DNA of 64,000 nucleotides from the NCBI GenBank assembly GCA_040404065.1, contig JBBAJM010000001.1. The stretch is one strand, 5' to 3'. The first letter of the stretch is position 1. Each line of letters starts with the position of its first letter. The notes beneath the pieces were generated by a model. That model ran no database searches. It had not been told where the DNA came from and saw only the letters and a program-made list of their open reading frames with translations. The DNA is from Fontibacterium sp040404065 (lineage in GTDB: Bacteria > Pseudomonadota > Alphaproteobacteria > Pelagibacterales > Pelagibacteraceae). Positions 42,760-50,865 of this stretch are shown here, piece after piece. The position numbers were made by a program, and so were the translations under genes.

Positions 42760-43842
42760 TTAATTAACGTAAACTTTTTCGCATCTATCGGAAATAGAGG
42801 TAATAATGTCGTAAGGAGAAGTATCAGATATTCTTGCAAAATCATCCAAAGATATATTTTTGCCAAACACCTCTAAATAATCACCAATTTTTATTTTATT
42901 TTTAACTTTAGTAATATCAATAATCATTAAATCCATTGAGATTCTGCCTATCATAGGAAGTTTAGTATTTTTATAAAATACATGACCGATGTTAGATATT
43001 TTGATTTTAACACCATCTGCGTATCCAAGCGGTATTGTTGCTGTAACCGTATCTTTTTTGGCTTTGTAGGTTTGGTTATAGCCAGCTGTTTCTCCTTTTT
43101 TTAAAGAATTAATTTGAATCACTGGCGATATCAAAGAAACTACATTTTTTAGTTTCTTGTTAAAGAATAATTTTCCACCATATAAGGCAATTCCAGGTCT
43201 CACTATATCAAAATGATAATCTTTCCCCAAAAATATTCCTCCCGAAGCAGCTAGACTAAATTTACAGTTTTGAAAATGAAACATTGATTTAATTTTCAAA
43301 AATTTATTTTTTTGAACAGCATTATATTTGCTCTTTTTTTCATCAGCGCTTGCAAGGTGAGTTGTTATTAAAACTTCTTTAAATTTTTTAAGTGTAGATC
43401 GATCATTAAGTACTTTTAGAATGTCTTCACTTTGCATGCCAGATCTACACATTCCAGTATCAACTTGAATAGCTAATTTTTTAAAATATTTTTTTTTATT
43501 TAAAAAGCTTGTCCATTTTTTAAACTGTTCATACGTATTGAGCACAGGTATAAATTTATTTTTAAAAAATATTTCTTCTTCATTCTTATTTAGTCCATTA
43601 GCTACATAAATGTTAATATCAGAAATATTTTTTTTAATCTTTAAAGCCTCAATAATGTTTGCAACCCAAAAATCTTTACATTTATTCCTGACTAAAAATT
43701 TTGCTATGGGAATATCTCCAAGGCCATAAGCGTTTGCTTTAATTACAGGACAAATATCTTTTTTAGAAAATTTTTTTACGATATTAAGGTTGTTCTTAAT
43801 ATTTTTTAAATTAACAATTACTTTTGAATGCGAATATTGCAT
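42760..43842 (-). CDS. alr: Alanine racemase
   Basis: A 360-residue fold type III PLP enzyme making D-alanine for peptidoglycan. The PLP lysine is K35 in VIKANAYGLG, and the catalytic Tyr is in GETAGYNQTYKAKK. GMCRSGM and RISMDLMIIDIT are also family signatures. It follows dnaB with 6 bp between them, as in other alphaproteobacteria (dnaB-alr). Confidence 0.96.
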   Translation of the reverse strand: MQYSHSKVIVNLKNIKNNLNIVKKFSKKDICPVIKANAYGLGDIPIAKFLVRNKCKDFWVANIIEALKIKKNISDINIYVANGLNKNEEEIFFKNKFIPVLNTYEQFKKWTSFLNKKKYFKKLAIQVDTGMCRSGMQSEDILKVLNDRSTLKKFKEVLITTHLASADEKKSKYNAVQKNKFLKIKSMFHFQNCKFSLAASGGIFLGKDYHFDIVRPGIALYGGKLFFNKKLKNVVSLISPVIQINSLKKGETAGYNQTYKAKKDTVTATIPLGYADGVKIKISNIGHVFYKNTKLPMIGRISMDLMIIDITKVKNKIKIGDYLEVFGKNISLDDFARISDTSPYDIITSISDRCEKVYVN

Positions 43843-43848
43843 TCATGA

Positions 43849-45288
43849 TTAATTATCAAATTTTATATTATTTGCATCTTTAAACTTAGTATAAGCGCTC
43901 TCGAATTCTAAGTAGATTATACCTGTAGGGCCATGTCTCTGTTTACCGATTATTACTTGGGCTTGATTATGAACTTGGCTCATTTTTTCTTGCCAAGTTA
44001 TATGCTCAGCTGTTCCAGCTTGAGGTTCACTTTTTTCCAAATAATATTCTGGTCTGTAGACAAACATAACAACATCAGCGTCTTGTTCTATTGATCCAGA
44101 TTCTCTAAGATCAGATAATTGGGGTTTTTTATCATCTCTCTGCTCAACAGCTCGAGACAATTGAGACAATGCCAATACAGGAACACTTAATTCTTTGGCG
44201 AGCGCTTTTAGCCCCTGAGTTATTTCTCCTATTTCCTGCACTCTACCTTCATACTTAAAATTTCCAGTGGTCATTAATTGTATATAGTCCACCACAATTA
44301 AATCCAATCCGTGAAGTCTTTTAATTCTTCTTGCTCTATTTGCTAATGTTGAAATTTTAATAGCTGGAGTTTCATCTATATAAAGTGGTAGGTCATTAAT
44401 ATTTTTCGACGCTTCAATAAATTTTTCTAGATCCTCTTGGGTAATTTTTCCTCTTCTTATATCATTAGATCTAATCCTTGATTGCTCAGCTAGTATTCTG
44501 GTTGATAATTGTTCTGAAGACATTTCCAAAGAAAAGAAAGCAACAGAAGATTTTCCTTCTTTATTTTCCATAATTTTTTTTGCCGCATGAAAGGCAATAT
44601 TGGTTGCAAGGGCAGTTTTGCCCATAGAAGGTCTACCAGCGATAATTACTAAATCTCCTTTGTGCATTCCACCAAGTCTTTCATCTAGATCCCGAAGACC
44701 CGTTGGAACACCCACAATGCCATCATCATTTTTAAAGGCACGCATGGCCATATCAACAGTTTCTCCAAGTGCTTTTTCAAAGGACATATACGATCTGTCA
44801 AATTTTCCTCTTTCAGCAAGATCAAAAAGTTTTTTTTCTGTTCCTTCAATTAATTGTTCGGCAGTAGTTTCTAGATTCTTATTATTAGCTTCCGTTAATG
44901 TATTTTCGGATAACTCAATAAGTTTTCTTCTTAAATGAAGATCGTAAATTACTTTCGCATAATCTTTCGCTTGAAAAGCTGACGTAGATAATCTTGTAAG
45001 TTTTGCAATATATTCATTGCCACCTAATTCTTTTAGCGATTGATCGTTTTCTAGGTAATTTTTTAAAGTAATAGGACTTGCAAGCAATCCTTTGCTTATT
45101 AATTTATTTAAATAATGAAAGATTTTTTGATGAATTGGATCAAAGAAAATATTTTCATTAACAATAATAGAAATTTCATCAAAAATTTCATTATTTACCA
45201 AGATTGAACCTAATATTATTTGTTCAGCTTCTATATTATTAGGTAATTCTTTTGCGGTATTTAAAATTCTAATATTTTCTGCGCTCAC
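43849..45288 (-). CDS. dnaB: Replicative DNA helicase DnaB
   Basis: A 479-residue hexameric helicase. The N-terminal helical domain (IEAEQIILGSILVNNEIFDE) is followed by the RecA-like motor with Walker A GRPSMGKTA, Walker B LIVVDYIQLM, and the Arg-finger/DNA-binding regions LSQLSRAVEQRDDKKPQLSDLRESG and VIIGKQRHGPTG. There is no intein. It is the fourth gene of rpsF-rpsR-rplI-dnaB, but the 91-bp gap before it holds a perfect DnaA box and a hairpin. Confidence 0.98.
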   Translation of the reverse strand: MSAENIRILNTAKELPNNIEAEQIILGSILVNNEIFDEISIIVNENIFFDPIHQKIFHYLNKLISKGLLASPITLKNYLENDQSLKELGGNEYIAKLTRLSTSAFQAKDYAKVIYDLHLRRKLIELSENTLTEANNKNLETTAEQLIEGTEKKLFDLAERGKFDRSYMSFEKALGETVDMAMRAFKNDDGIVGVPTGLRDLDERLGGMHKGDLVIIAGRPSMGKTALATNIAFHAAKKIMENKEGKSSVAFFSLEMSSEQLSTRILAEQSRIRSNDIRRGKITQEDLEKFIEASKNINDLPLYIDETPAIKISTLANRARRIKRLHGLDLIVVDYIQLMTTGNFKYEGRVQEIGEITQGLKALAKELSVPVLALSQLSRAVEQRDDKKPQLSDLRESGSIEQDADVVMFVYRPEYYLEKSEPQAGTAEHITWQEKMSQVHNQAQVIIGKQRHGPTGIIYLEFESAYTKFKDANNIKFDN

Positions 45289-45319
45289 AGAAATATTTAA
45301 TTTTATTTATAAGATGAGT

Positions 45320-45341
45320 ATAGAATAATTTTTTATTCTAT
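45320..45341. other. 9-bp perfect AT-rich hairpin between rplI and dnaB
   Basis: ATAGAATAA (45320-45328) and TTATTCTAT (45333-45341) form a perfect stem with a TTTT loop. No long U-run follows on the dnaB-sense strand, so an attenuator, a processing site or an unwinding element are all possible. Confidence 0.5.
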
Positions 45342-45354
45342 TAGGATAGATTAA

Positions 45355-45363
45355 TGTGGATAA
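45355..45363 (-). promoter_or_regulatory. Perfect DnaA box upstream of dnaB
   Basis: The minus strand reads TTATCCACA, the E. coli consensus DnaA box, 67 bp before the dnaB start. It may let DnaA control dnaB expression. A single site is not evidence of a replication origin. Confidence 0.6.
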
Positions 45364-45379
45364 GTTAATAACTCTAGGG

Positions 45380-45838
45380 CTAAACGATTTTTTCAACTGA
45401 TACAACTTTAACTTTTATTAAAGCCTGAACATCTGCGTGTAAATTTATTATTACTGTATAGTCTCCTATTTTTTTAATCTGTTCTTTTAGCTCAATCATA
45501 TTTGGTAAAATATTTTTAAAGTTATGAGTTTCTAAATTTTGTATAATTTCTTTTATAGTTAAAGAGCCATATAGAGCACCACCTTCCATAGCATTTTTAG
45601 TAATTTTAAGTTCAAATTTATCAATTTCTTTTTGAATTTTTGAAGCCTCATTTTTTAATTCATTATTTTTCTTATTTAATTCTTCTTTTCTTTTTTCAAA
45701 TATTTCTAAATTTTCTTTTGATGCTATTAAAGCTTTATTGTTTCTTAGAAGATAGTTTCTGGCAAAGCCATTAGCAACTTTTACTTTACTTCCAATCTTT
45801 CCTAATTTTTTAATATTTTCTAAAAGTATAACTTCCAT
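45380..45838 (-). CDS. rplI: 50S ribosomal protein L9
   Basis: A 152-residue L9. The N-terminal rRNA-binding domain MEVILLENIKKLGKIGSKVKVANGFARNYLL contains the conserved GxxVxVxxGxARNYL signature. A long Lys/Glu-rich connecting helix and a C-terminal domain follow. It is the third gene of rpsF-rpsR-rplI and starts 2 bp after rpsR. Confidence 0.97.
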   Translation of the reverse strand: MEVILLENIKKLGKIGSKVKVANGFARNYLLRNNKALIASKENLEIFEKRKEELNKKNNELKNEASKIQKEIDKFELKITKNAMEGGALYGSLTIKEIIQNLETHNFKNILPNMIELKEQIKKIGDYTVIINLHADVQALIKVKVVSVEKIV

Positions 45839-45840
45839 AA

Positions 45841-46122
45841 TTAATCCGCCACAAATGGTAATAAAGCTAATATTCTAGCTTTTTTAATTTCATTAGATAA
45901 TTCTTTTTGCTTTGCGTAACAAACAGATGTTATTCTACTAGGTAACATTTTTCCTGTTTCTGAAATATATTTTTGAAGTAACTTTAAGTTTTTATAATTT
46001 ATAGCAGGCGCGTCTTTAACGCTTAAAGGACAATCTCTTGTAAATTTAGTTGTCGCTTTTTGAAAAAGCATTAAATTTGAATTAGTATTTTTTTTAGTTT
46101 TTTTAATATTTTTTCTTTTCAT
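45841..46122 (-). CDS. rpsR: 30S ribosomal protein S18
   Basis: A 93-residue S18, a partner of S6 on the small-subunit platform. The core INYKNLKLLQKYISETGKMLPSRITSVCYAKQKELSNEIKKARILALLPF matches the family signature (I-D-Y-K-x3-L, G-K-I-x-P-R). The N-terminal extension is unusually Lys/Asn-rich. The start overlaps the rpsF stop by 1 base. Confidence 0.97.
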   Translation of the reverse strand: MKRKNIKKTKKNTNSNLMLFQKATTKFTRDCPLSVKDAPAINYKNLKLLQKYISETGKMLPSRITSVCYAKQKELSNEIKKARILALLPFVAD

Positions 46123-46454
46123 TACTTGACCTCTTCTTTTTGCATTAGTTCTGAATTTTCTTCTGGTATATTTTTTATTCTAATAGTCATAAATCTTAAA
46201 ATATTTGATTCTATTCTTTCTATTTTTTCCAACTCTTGAACAATGCTAGGTTCTCCAGAAAAATAAAGGTTAGTATAATATCCTTTTTTAAAATTCTTAA
46301 TTGGATAAGCTAATTGTCTAAGTCCCCAATTCTCTTTCTTTTCAACTTTCCCTTTATTTTTTTTTATAATGTCTTCAATTTTTTGATTTAGGTCGGAAAG
46401 GTCTTTATTATTTAAGCTTTGAGAAGCTATGTATGTATGTTCGTAATAATTCAT
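46122..46454 (-). CDS. rpsF: 30S ribosomal protein S6
   Basis: A 110-residue S6. The N-terminal YEHTYIASQSLN, central WGLRQLAYPIKNFKKGYYTNLYFSG and SNILRFMTIRI match the family. The C-terminal tail is acidic (PEENSELMQKEEVK). It is the first gene of rpsF-rpsR-rplI and divergent from fabD. The 5' leader holds a small hairpin 11 bp before the ATG. Confidence 0.97.
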   Translation of the reverse strand: MNYYEHTYIASQSLNNKDLSDLNQKIEDIIKKNKGKVEKKENWGLRQLAYPIKNFKKGYYTNLYFSGEPSIVQELEKIERIESNILRFMTIRIKNIPEENSELMQKEEVK

Positions 46455-46464
46455 TTTAACTTAT

Positions 46465-46489
46465 GGTTGCTTTAGTTAGCATCCCAACC
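46465..46489 (-). promoter_or_regulatory. Hairpin in the rpsF leader
   Basis: On the minus strand, GGT (then bulge TGGGA) TGCT pairs with AGCAACC across an AACTAA loop, just before rpsF. S6:S18 autoregulate through structured leaders in many bacteria. This element is in the right place but lacks an obvious CCG signature, so its identity is open. Confidence 0.35.
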
Positions 46490-46560
46490 CTAATATTAAA
46501 GTCGAGAAAGATAGGGCAATATATAATTTTTTTTTTTTAATACAACAGTATTAATTTTGT

Positions 46561-46566
46561 TATAAT
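46561..46566 (+). promoter_or_regulatory. Consensus -10 box for fabD
   Basis: A perfect TATAAT ends 12 bp before the fabD ATG at 46579. The -35 region is weak. A T12 tract at 46527-46538 lies just upstream and could act as an UP-like element for either side. Confidence 0.5.
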
Positions 46567-46578
46567 TAGTGATTAATT

Positions 46579-47508
46579 ATGAAAGCACTTGTATTTCCAG
46601 GTCAGGGTTCACAGTATGTAGGAATGGGAAAAGATTTTTATGAGAGTTTTAGAGAAGTAAAAGAAGTTTTTCATGAAGTTGATGATGCGCTAGGTATTAA
46701 ATTATCCAATATTATTTTAAATGGACCTAAAGAAGAATTAGATCTTACAGAAAATACTCAACCAGCCATAATGACTGTAGGAGTGTCAATTTATCGAATT
46801 TTTAAAAAACATAAAATTAAAGATTTAAAAGAATATCTTTTTTTTGCAGGTCACTCTTTAGGTGAGTATACATCTTTAGTTTGCTCAGACTCCTTGACTT
46901 TAAAAGATGGAGCTAGAATTCTTAAAGCTAGAGGCAAATCTATGCAGGATGCTGTGCCTGTAAATGTAGGGGCTATGGCAGCTGTGTTAGGAGCTGAATT
47001 GGATTTGATAAATGAAGTTATTAAGAAACATAGTTCTAATGAAGGAATAGCTGAAATTTCCAATGACAATTGCCCAGGTCAAATTGTTATTAGTGGTAGC
47101 AAAGATAAAATTAATAAAATAGTTGATGATTTAAAAAGTAATTATAGTAAAAAAGCAATTTTATTGCCTGTCAGCGCTCCATTCCATTGTTCTTTAATGA
47201 AACCTTCAGCAGATAAAATGAATGAAATTTTAACAAAAACAGAATTCAAAAAACCGCTGATCAATATAGTCTCTAATGTTACAGCTAAAACAATTGATAA
47301 TTTCAAGGAAATACCTTTATTACTTACAAAACAAATAACTCACCACGTAAGATGGAGAGAATCTGTAGATTTTATGAGTAAGAATGGTGTAAAACATTTT
47401 ATTGAAATAGGTCCGGGAAAAGCTTTGACAGGAATGATAAAAAGAATAGGAAAAGAACTTACAACAACTACAATAGATAACATAACTCAATTTAATGAAT
47501 TTAATTAA
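46579..47508 (+). CDS. fabD: Malonyl-CoA:ACP transacylase
   Basis: A 309-residue transferase loading malonyl onto ACP. The FPGQGSQYVGMG start, the catalytic serine S93 in GHSLGEY, the substrate Arg in ARGKSMQDAVP and the catalytic His in SAPFHCSLM are present. It leads fabD-fabG-acpP and overlaps fabG by 14 bp. Confidence 0.97.
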   Translation: MKALVFPGQGSQYVGMGKDFYESFREVKEVFHEVDDALGIKLSNIILNGPKEELDLTENTQPAIMTVGVSIYRIFKKHKIKDLKEYLFFAGHSLGEYTSLVCSDSLTLKDGARILKARGKSMQDAVPVNVGAMAAVLGAELDLINEVIKKHSSNEGIAEISNDNCPGQIVISGSKDKINKIVDDLKSNYSKKAILLPVSAPFHCSLMKPSADKMNEILTKTEFKKPLINIVSNVTAKTIDNFKEIPLLLTKQITHHVRWRESVDFMSKNGVKHFIEIGPGKALTGMIKRIGKELTTTTIDNITQFNEFN

Positions 47509-48235
47509 TTTAAAAAATAAAAAAGTTTTTATAACTGGAGGTACAGCAGGAATTGGACTTTCAATTTTAGAATCTTTTTACAATTTAGAAGCAGATATAT
47601 TTACTATTGGCACAAATGTTGAAAATCTTAAAATTATTCAAAATAAATTTCCTAAGATAAAAACTTCTAATTTTAATCTAGAAGATCATAAAAAAATTGA
47701 AGAACTAGTTAAAGAAGCCAAAGACAAATTAGGGGGTTTGGATATTGTTATAAATAATGCCGGAATAACAAAAGATAATTTAGCTATTAGAATGTCTGAT
47801 GAAGAGTGGAATAAAGTAATTAATATAAACTTAACTGCTGTTTTTTTAATTTGCAAACATTCTATTAAAGTTATGATGAAACAAAATTCTGGATCAATTA
47901 TTAATATTAGTTCAATTGTTGGACATACCGGAAATCCAGGCCAGGCTAATTATTCAAGTGCTAAAGCCGGTATAATTGCAATGTCTAAAAGCTTAGCAAA
48001 AGAATACGCCAAAAAGAATATTAGAATCAACTGCATTTCACCTGGATTTATTGATACTAAAATGACTAAAGCTATTAATGAAGAGTTTAAAAAAAAAATA
48101 ATAGAAAATATACCCATGGCAAGATTAGGCACTGGAAATGATATAGCTAATTCAGCTATTTTTTTAGCCTCTGATCTTTCAAGTTATATTACAGGTGAAA
48201 CTATCCACGTTAATGGTGGCATGTATATGGCTTGA
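47495..48235 (+). CDS. fabG: 3-oxoacyl-ACP reductase
   Basis: A 246-residue short-chain dehydrogenase. The nucleotide fold is TGGTAGIGLS, the NNAGITKDNLAIRM and catalytic Ser-Tyr-Lys in NISSIVGHTGNPGQANYSSAKAG are in place, and the C-terminal VNGGMYMA matches FabG. It reduces beta-ketoacyl-ACP in fatty acid elongation. Its position between fabD and acpP confirms the role. Confidence 0.97.
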   Translation: MNLINLKNKKVFITGGTAGIGLSILESFYNLEADIFTIGTNVENLKIIQNKFPKIKTSNFNLEDHKKIEELVKEAKDKLGGLDIVINNAGITKDNLAIRMSDEEWNKVININLTAVFLICKHSIKVMMKQNSGSIINISSIVGHTGNPGQANYSSAKAGIIAMSKSLAKEYAKKNIRINCISPGFIDTKMTKAINEEFKKKIIENIPMARLGTGNDIANSAIFLASDLSSYITGETIHVNGGMYMA

Positions 48236-48291
48236 TTTATTTAAGTTATTCATTTATTGAAAGAATCATTAATAATTAGGGAGTTTAAAAA

Positions 48292-48531
48292 ATGAGTGAT
48301 GTTGCAGCTAAAGTTAAGAAAATTATTGTAGAGCATTTAGGAGTTGATGAGGCAAAAGTTACCGAAGACGCAAGTTTCATTGATGATTTAGGAGCCGACA
48401 GCTTAGACACAGTAGAGTTAGTAATGGCGTTTGAAGAAGAATTTGGCTCTGAAATATCAGATTCAGAAGCAGAAAAAATATTAACAGTTGGCGACGCTGT
48501 AAGATTTATCGAAAATAATCCCGCTAAGTAG
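48292..48531 (+). CDS. acpP: Acyl carrier protein
   Basis: A 79-residue acidic protein with the phosphopantetheine serine S37 in DDLGADSLDTVELVMAFEEEF. A clear GGGAG-like ribosome-binding site (AGGGAG at 48278-48283) precedes it. It carries growing acyl chains for FabD, FabG and partners. fabF, which normally follows acpP in related genomes, is not present here. Confidence 0.98.
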   Translation: MSDVAAKVKKIIVEHLGVDEAKVTEDASFIDDLGADSLDTVELVMAFEEEFGSEISDSEAEKILTVGDAVRFIENNPAK

Positions 48532-48536
48532 TTTTT

Positions 48537-49136
48537 TTGGTTTCAAAATCAAGAAAAGGTTTAATTTTAATATTATCTTCCCCATCTGGGGCAGGAAAAA
48601 CTACACTTGCAAAAAAGATAGCAGATAAAGATAGTAATTTTAAAATATCAGTTTCCTACACAACAAGAACTCCGAGACCAAATGAGGTTAATGGGGTTGA
48701 TTATAATTTTGTAAGCATTGATGATTTTCAAGATTTATCCAGTCAGAATAAATTTTTAGAACAAGCTAAAGTTTTTGGTAATTATTACGGAACTTTAAAA
48801 GGCCCAATAGAAAAAGATTTAGCAAAGGGAGTGGATTATTTGTTTGATATTGATTGGCAAGGTACAGAACAGGTAAAAAAATTAATGCCGCTAGATATTG
48901 TTCCTATATTTATTCTACCACCAAGCATTGAACATTTGGAAGATAGACTTAAAAAAAGAGAAGAGCAAAATCAAGAATTAGTAAAACAAAGAATGAAAAT
49001 GGCAAAAGGAGAGATTACTCATTGGAAGGATTATAAATATATTGTTGTAAATGAAGATATTGAAAATTGTTTTAGTCAAATAAATCAAATTATCAAAGTT
49101 GAAAGAGATTTAAGGGCGTCTTTTAACAATATCTAA
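48537..49136 (+). CDS. gmk: Guanylate kinase
   Basis: A 199-residue kinase that phosphorylates GMP to GDP, continuing the guaB-guaA route. The P-loop SSPSGAGKTT is at about 14-23, and GMP-binding SYTTRTPRPNEVNGVDYNFVS and the TGTLKG-equivalent YYGTLKG are visible. The start is TTG at 48537, five bases after acpP. There is no suitable ATG. Its 3' end overlaps convergent rsmA by 27 bp, the longest convergent overlap in the window. Confidence 0.97.
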   Translation: MVSKSRKGLILILSSPSGAGKTTLAKKIADKDSNFKISVSYTTRTPRPNEVNGVDYNFVSIDDFQDLSSQNKFLEQAKVFGNYYGTLKGPIEKDLAKGVDYLFDIDWQGTEQVKKLMPLDIVPIFILPPSIEHLEDRLKKREEQNQELVKQRMKMAKGEITHWKDYKYIVVNEDIENCFSQINQIIKVERDLRASFNNI

Positions 49137-49904
49137 TAATTTGTAATAAAAATCAGAATCTAAATTTTCTGGTCTTAAATTTTTAATTTTATCAAAATTT
49201 ATTATTTCTAGTTCTTTCTCACTAAAATTTTTTTTTAGAACTTTAGCAATCATTTTTCTTTTATTGTTAAATATAGTTTTTGTTAATACGGATAAAATAT
49301 TTAAATCTTTTAAAGTAAATTTAGATTTTTGTTTTGGATAAAAGGATAAAACTGAAGAATCTACTTTAGGCTGAGGATTAAATTCAATTTTTGAGACATT
49401 AAAATGAAATTTTACATCAAGTCTTGTATTGGTTAGTATAGATATTCTTCCGTATTTTTTTTGATTGCAATTTGCAATAATCCTATCAGCAACTTCCTTT
49501 TGAAACATAAGGATCATTTGGTCATAAAAAGGTGGCCAAGGATCTGAATAAATCCATTTTATTAGTAATTTTAATGAAATGTTATAAGGAAGGTTTCCAT
49601 AAATTATTACATTATTTTTATAAATTTTTTTTTCATTTACTGTTAAAGCATCACTAATTTCATAACTAAAATTATTATGATCTTTTTTTATTTCATCTAA
49701 CGAGTTTATTAAATCTTTATCATATTCAATGGCATGTATATTTTTAGGATTTTTTTTTAATAGTTCTCTAGTTAAAGAACCAGTTCCAGGGCCAATTTCA
49801 ATTATATTAGATTCTTTTGTTATTGTTGCTATATCGGCAATTTTTTTAATTATTTCTTTGTTGATTAAAAAGTTCTGTCCAAGACTTTTTTTATGCCTGA
49901 ACAT
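49110..49904 (-). CDS. rsmA: 16S rRNA (adenine1518/1519-N6)-dimethyltransferase
   Basis: A 264-residue KsgA-type methyltransferase. SLGQNFLINKEIIKKI, the SAM site IIEIGPGTGSLTREL, the catalytic YGNLPYNISLKLL and FQKEVADRI are all present. It dimethylates two adenines in helix 45 late in 30S assembly. It overlaps the pdxA stop by 14 bp in the pdxA-rsmA unit. Confidence 0.96.
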   Translation of the reverse strand: MFRHKKSLGQNFLINKEIIKKIADIATITKESNIIEIGPGTGSLTRELLKKNPKNIHAIEYDKDLINSLDEIKKDHNNFSYEISDALTVNEKKIYKNNVIIYGNLPYNISLKLLIKWIYSDPWPPFYDQMILMFQKEVADRIIANCNQKKYGRISILTNTRLDVKFHFNVSKIEFNPQPKVDSSVLSFYPKQKSKFTLKDLNILSVLTKTIFNNKRKMIAKVLKKNFSEKELEIINFDKIKNLRPENLDSDFYYKLLDIVKRRP

Positions 49905-50865
49905 TATATTTTGATAAAAAATTTATAGCTTTAATAAAGCTTTCTGGATTTGCAATATTTTTACCAATAATGCCAGTGCCTGTTCCATGATCTGGAGATA
50001 TTCTAATAAACGGAAGCCCTATAGTTATATTAATAGCATTCATATCAAATATATTTTTGAAAGTTGTTAAGACCTGATCATGATAGTGACCAATTAAAAC
50101 ATCAATCTTCATTTTTTTTCTTTGCAAGAAACTAGTATCTGGAGAAATAGGGCCAAAAACAGGATATTTCTTTTTTAATTTATTAATTGCAGGAATTATT
50201 ATTCTCTTTTCTTCATAGCCAATATAACCGTTTTCCCCATTATGAGGATTTAATCCTAGTATTCCAATTTTAAATTTTTTCTTTTTAAGAATTTTTTTAT
50301 AAAAATAACTAATATTTTTACAGGCATGATTAATTTTTTTAAATGAGATATTATTTGGGACCTTCTTTAAAGCAATGTGTGTTGTTAAAGGTAGTACAGA
50401 GAATTCTTCATTAAATAATAGCATGTTTTGTTTTCCCTTATTGTCTGTTTTATCTGCAATATATTCTGTAATTCCGTTGTATTTATTTTTAGTAAACTTA
50501 GATTTATCTATGGGAAAGTTTATTAATCCGTTTGCAATTTTATTTTTTAATAAATTAATACCGCATTCAAAGCATTCATTAATGTAATTACTTGATTTAT
50601 TTATTTTTAAATCAAAAGATTTTTTTTGGTAATAATCAATATTAAAAAAATTAAATTTATTATTTTGTAATTGATTATGATCCTGATTAAAAAAATTAAA
50701 ATTTATTTTATAACCTAAAAATTTTGCTTGTTTTTTTAATAAAGAAAAATTTCCAATAATTGCAAAATTTAATTTAGATTTTTTTAGGCTATTTAACGAT
50801 TTTAAAAAAATTTCAGAAGATGTACTATTAGGTTCCCCTAAAATAATTATAATAATTTTTTTCAC
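49891..50865 (-). CDS. pdxA: 4-hydroxythreonine-4-phosphate dehydrogenase
   Basis: A 324-residue enzyme of pyridoxal phosphate synthesis. Family motifs GEPNSTSSEIFLKS (start), TTHIALKKVP, LGLNPHNGENG and the metal-binding His in GHYHDQVL and SPDHGTG are visible. It overlaps the surA-like gene by 4 bp (ATGA) and rsmA by 14 bp, keeping the surA-pdxA-rsmA order typical of proteobacteria. Confidence 0.95.
   Translation of the reverse strand: MKKIIIIILGEPNSTSSEIFLKSLNSLKKSKLNFAIIGNFSLLKKQAKFLGYKINFNFFNQDHNQLQNNKFNFFNIDYYQKKSFDLKINKSSNYINECFECGINLLKNKIANGLINFPIDKSKFTKNKYNGITEYIADKTDNKGKQNMLLFNEEFSVLPLTTHIALKKVPNNISFKKINHACKNISYFYKKILKKKKFKIGILGLNPHNGENGYIGYEEKRIIIPAINKLKKKYPVFGPISPDTSFLQRKKMKIDVLIGHYHDQVLTTFKNIFDMNAINITIGLPFIRISPDHGTGTGIIGKNIANPESFIKAINFLSKYNVQA

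Noticed and set aside
44600..44938. A 112-residue plus-strand ORF opposite dnaB
   Set aside because: Antisense shadow of conserved DnaB sequence with no domain of its own.
45355..45363. Replication origin near dnaB
   Set aside because: Only one perfect DnaA box is present, with no cluster of boxes and no typical oriC neighbours, so a regulatory site is the better reading.
46527..46538. T12 tract as a terminator
   Set aside because: No hairpin precedes it, and it lies in a divergent promoter region where an UP-like element is more plausible.
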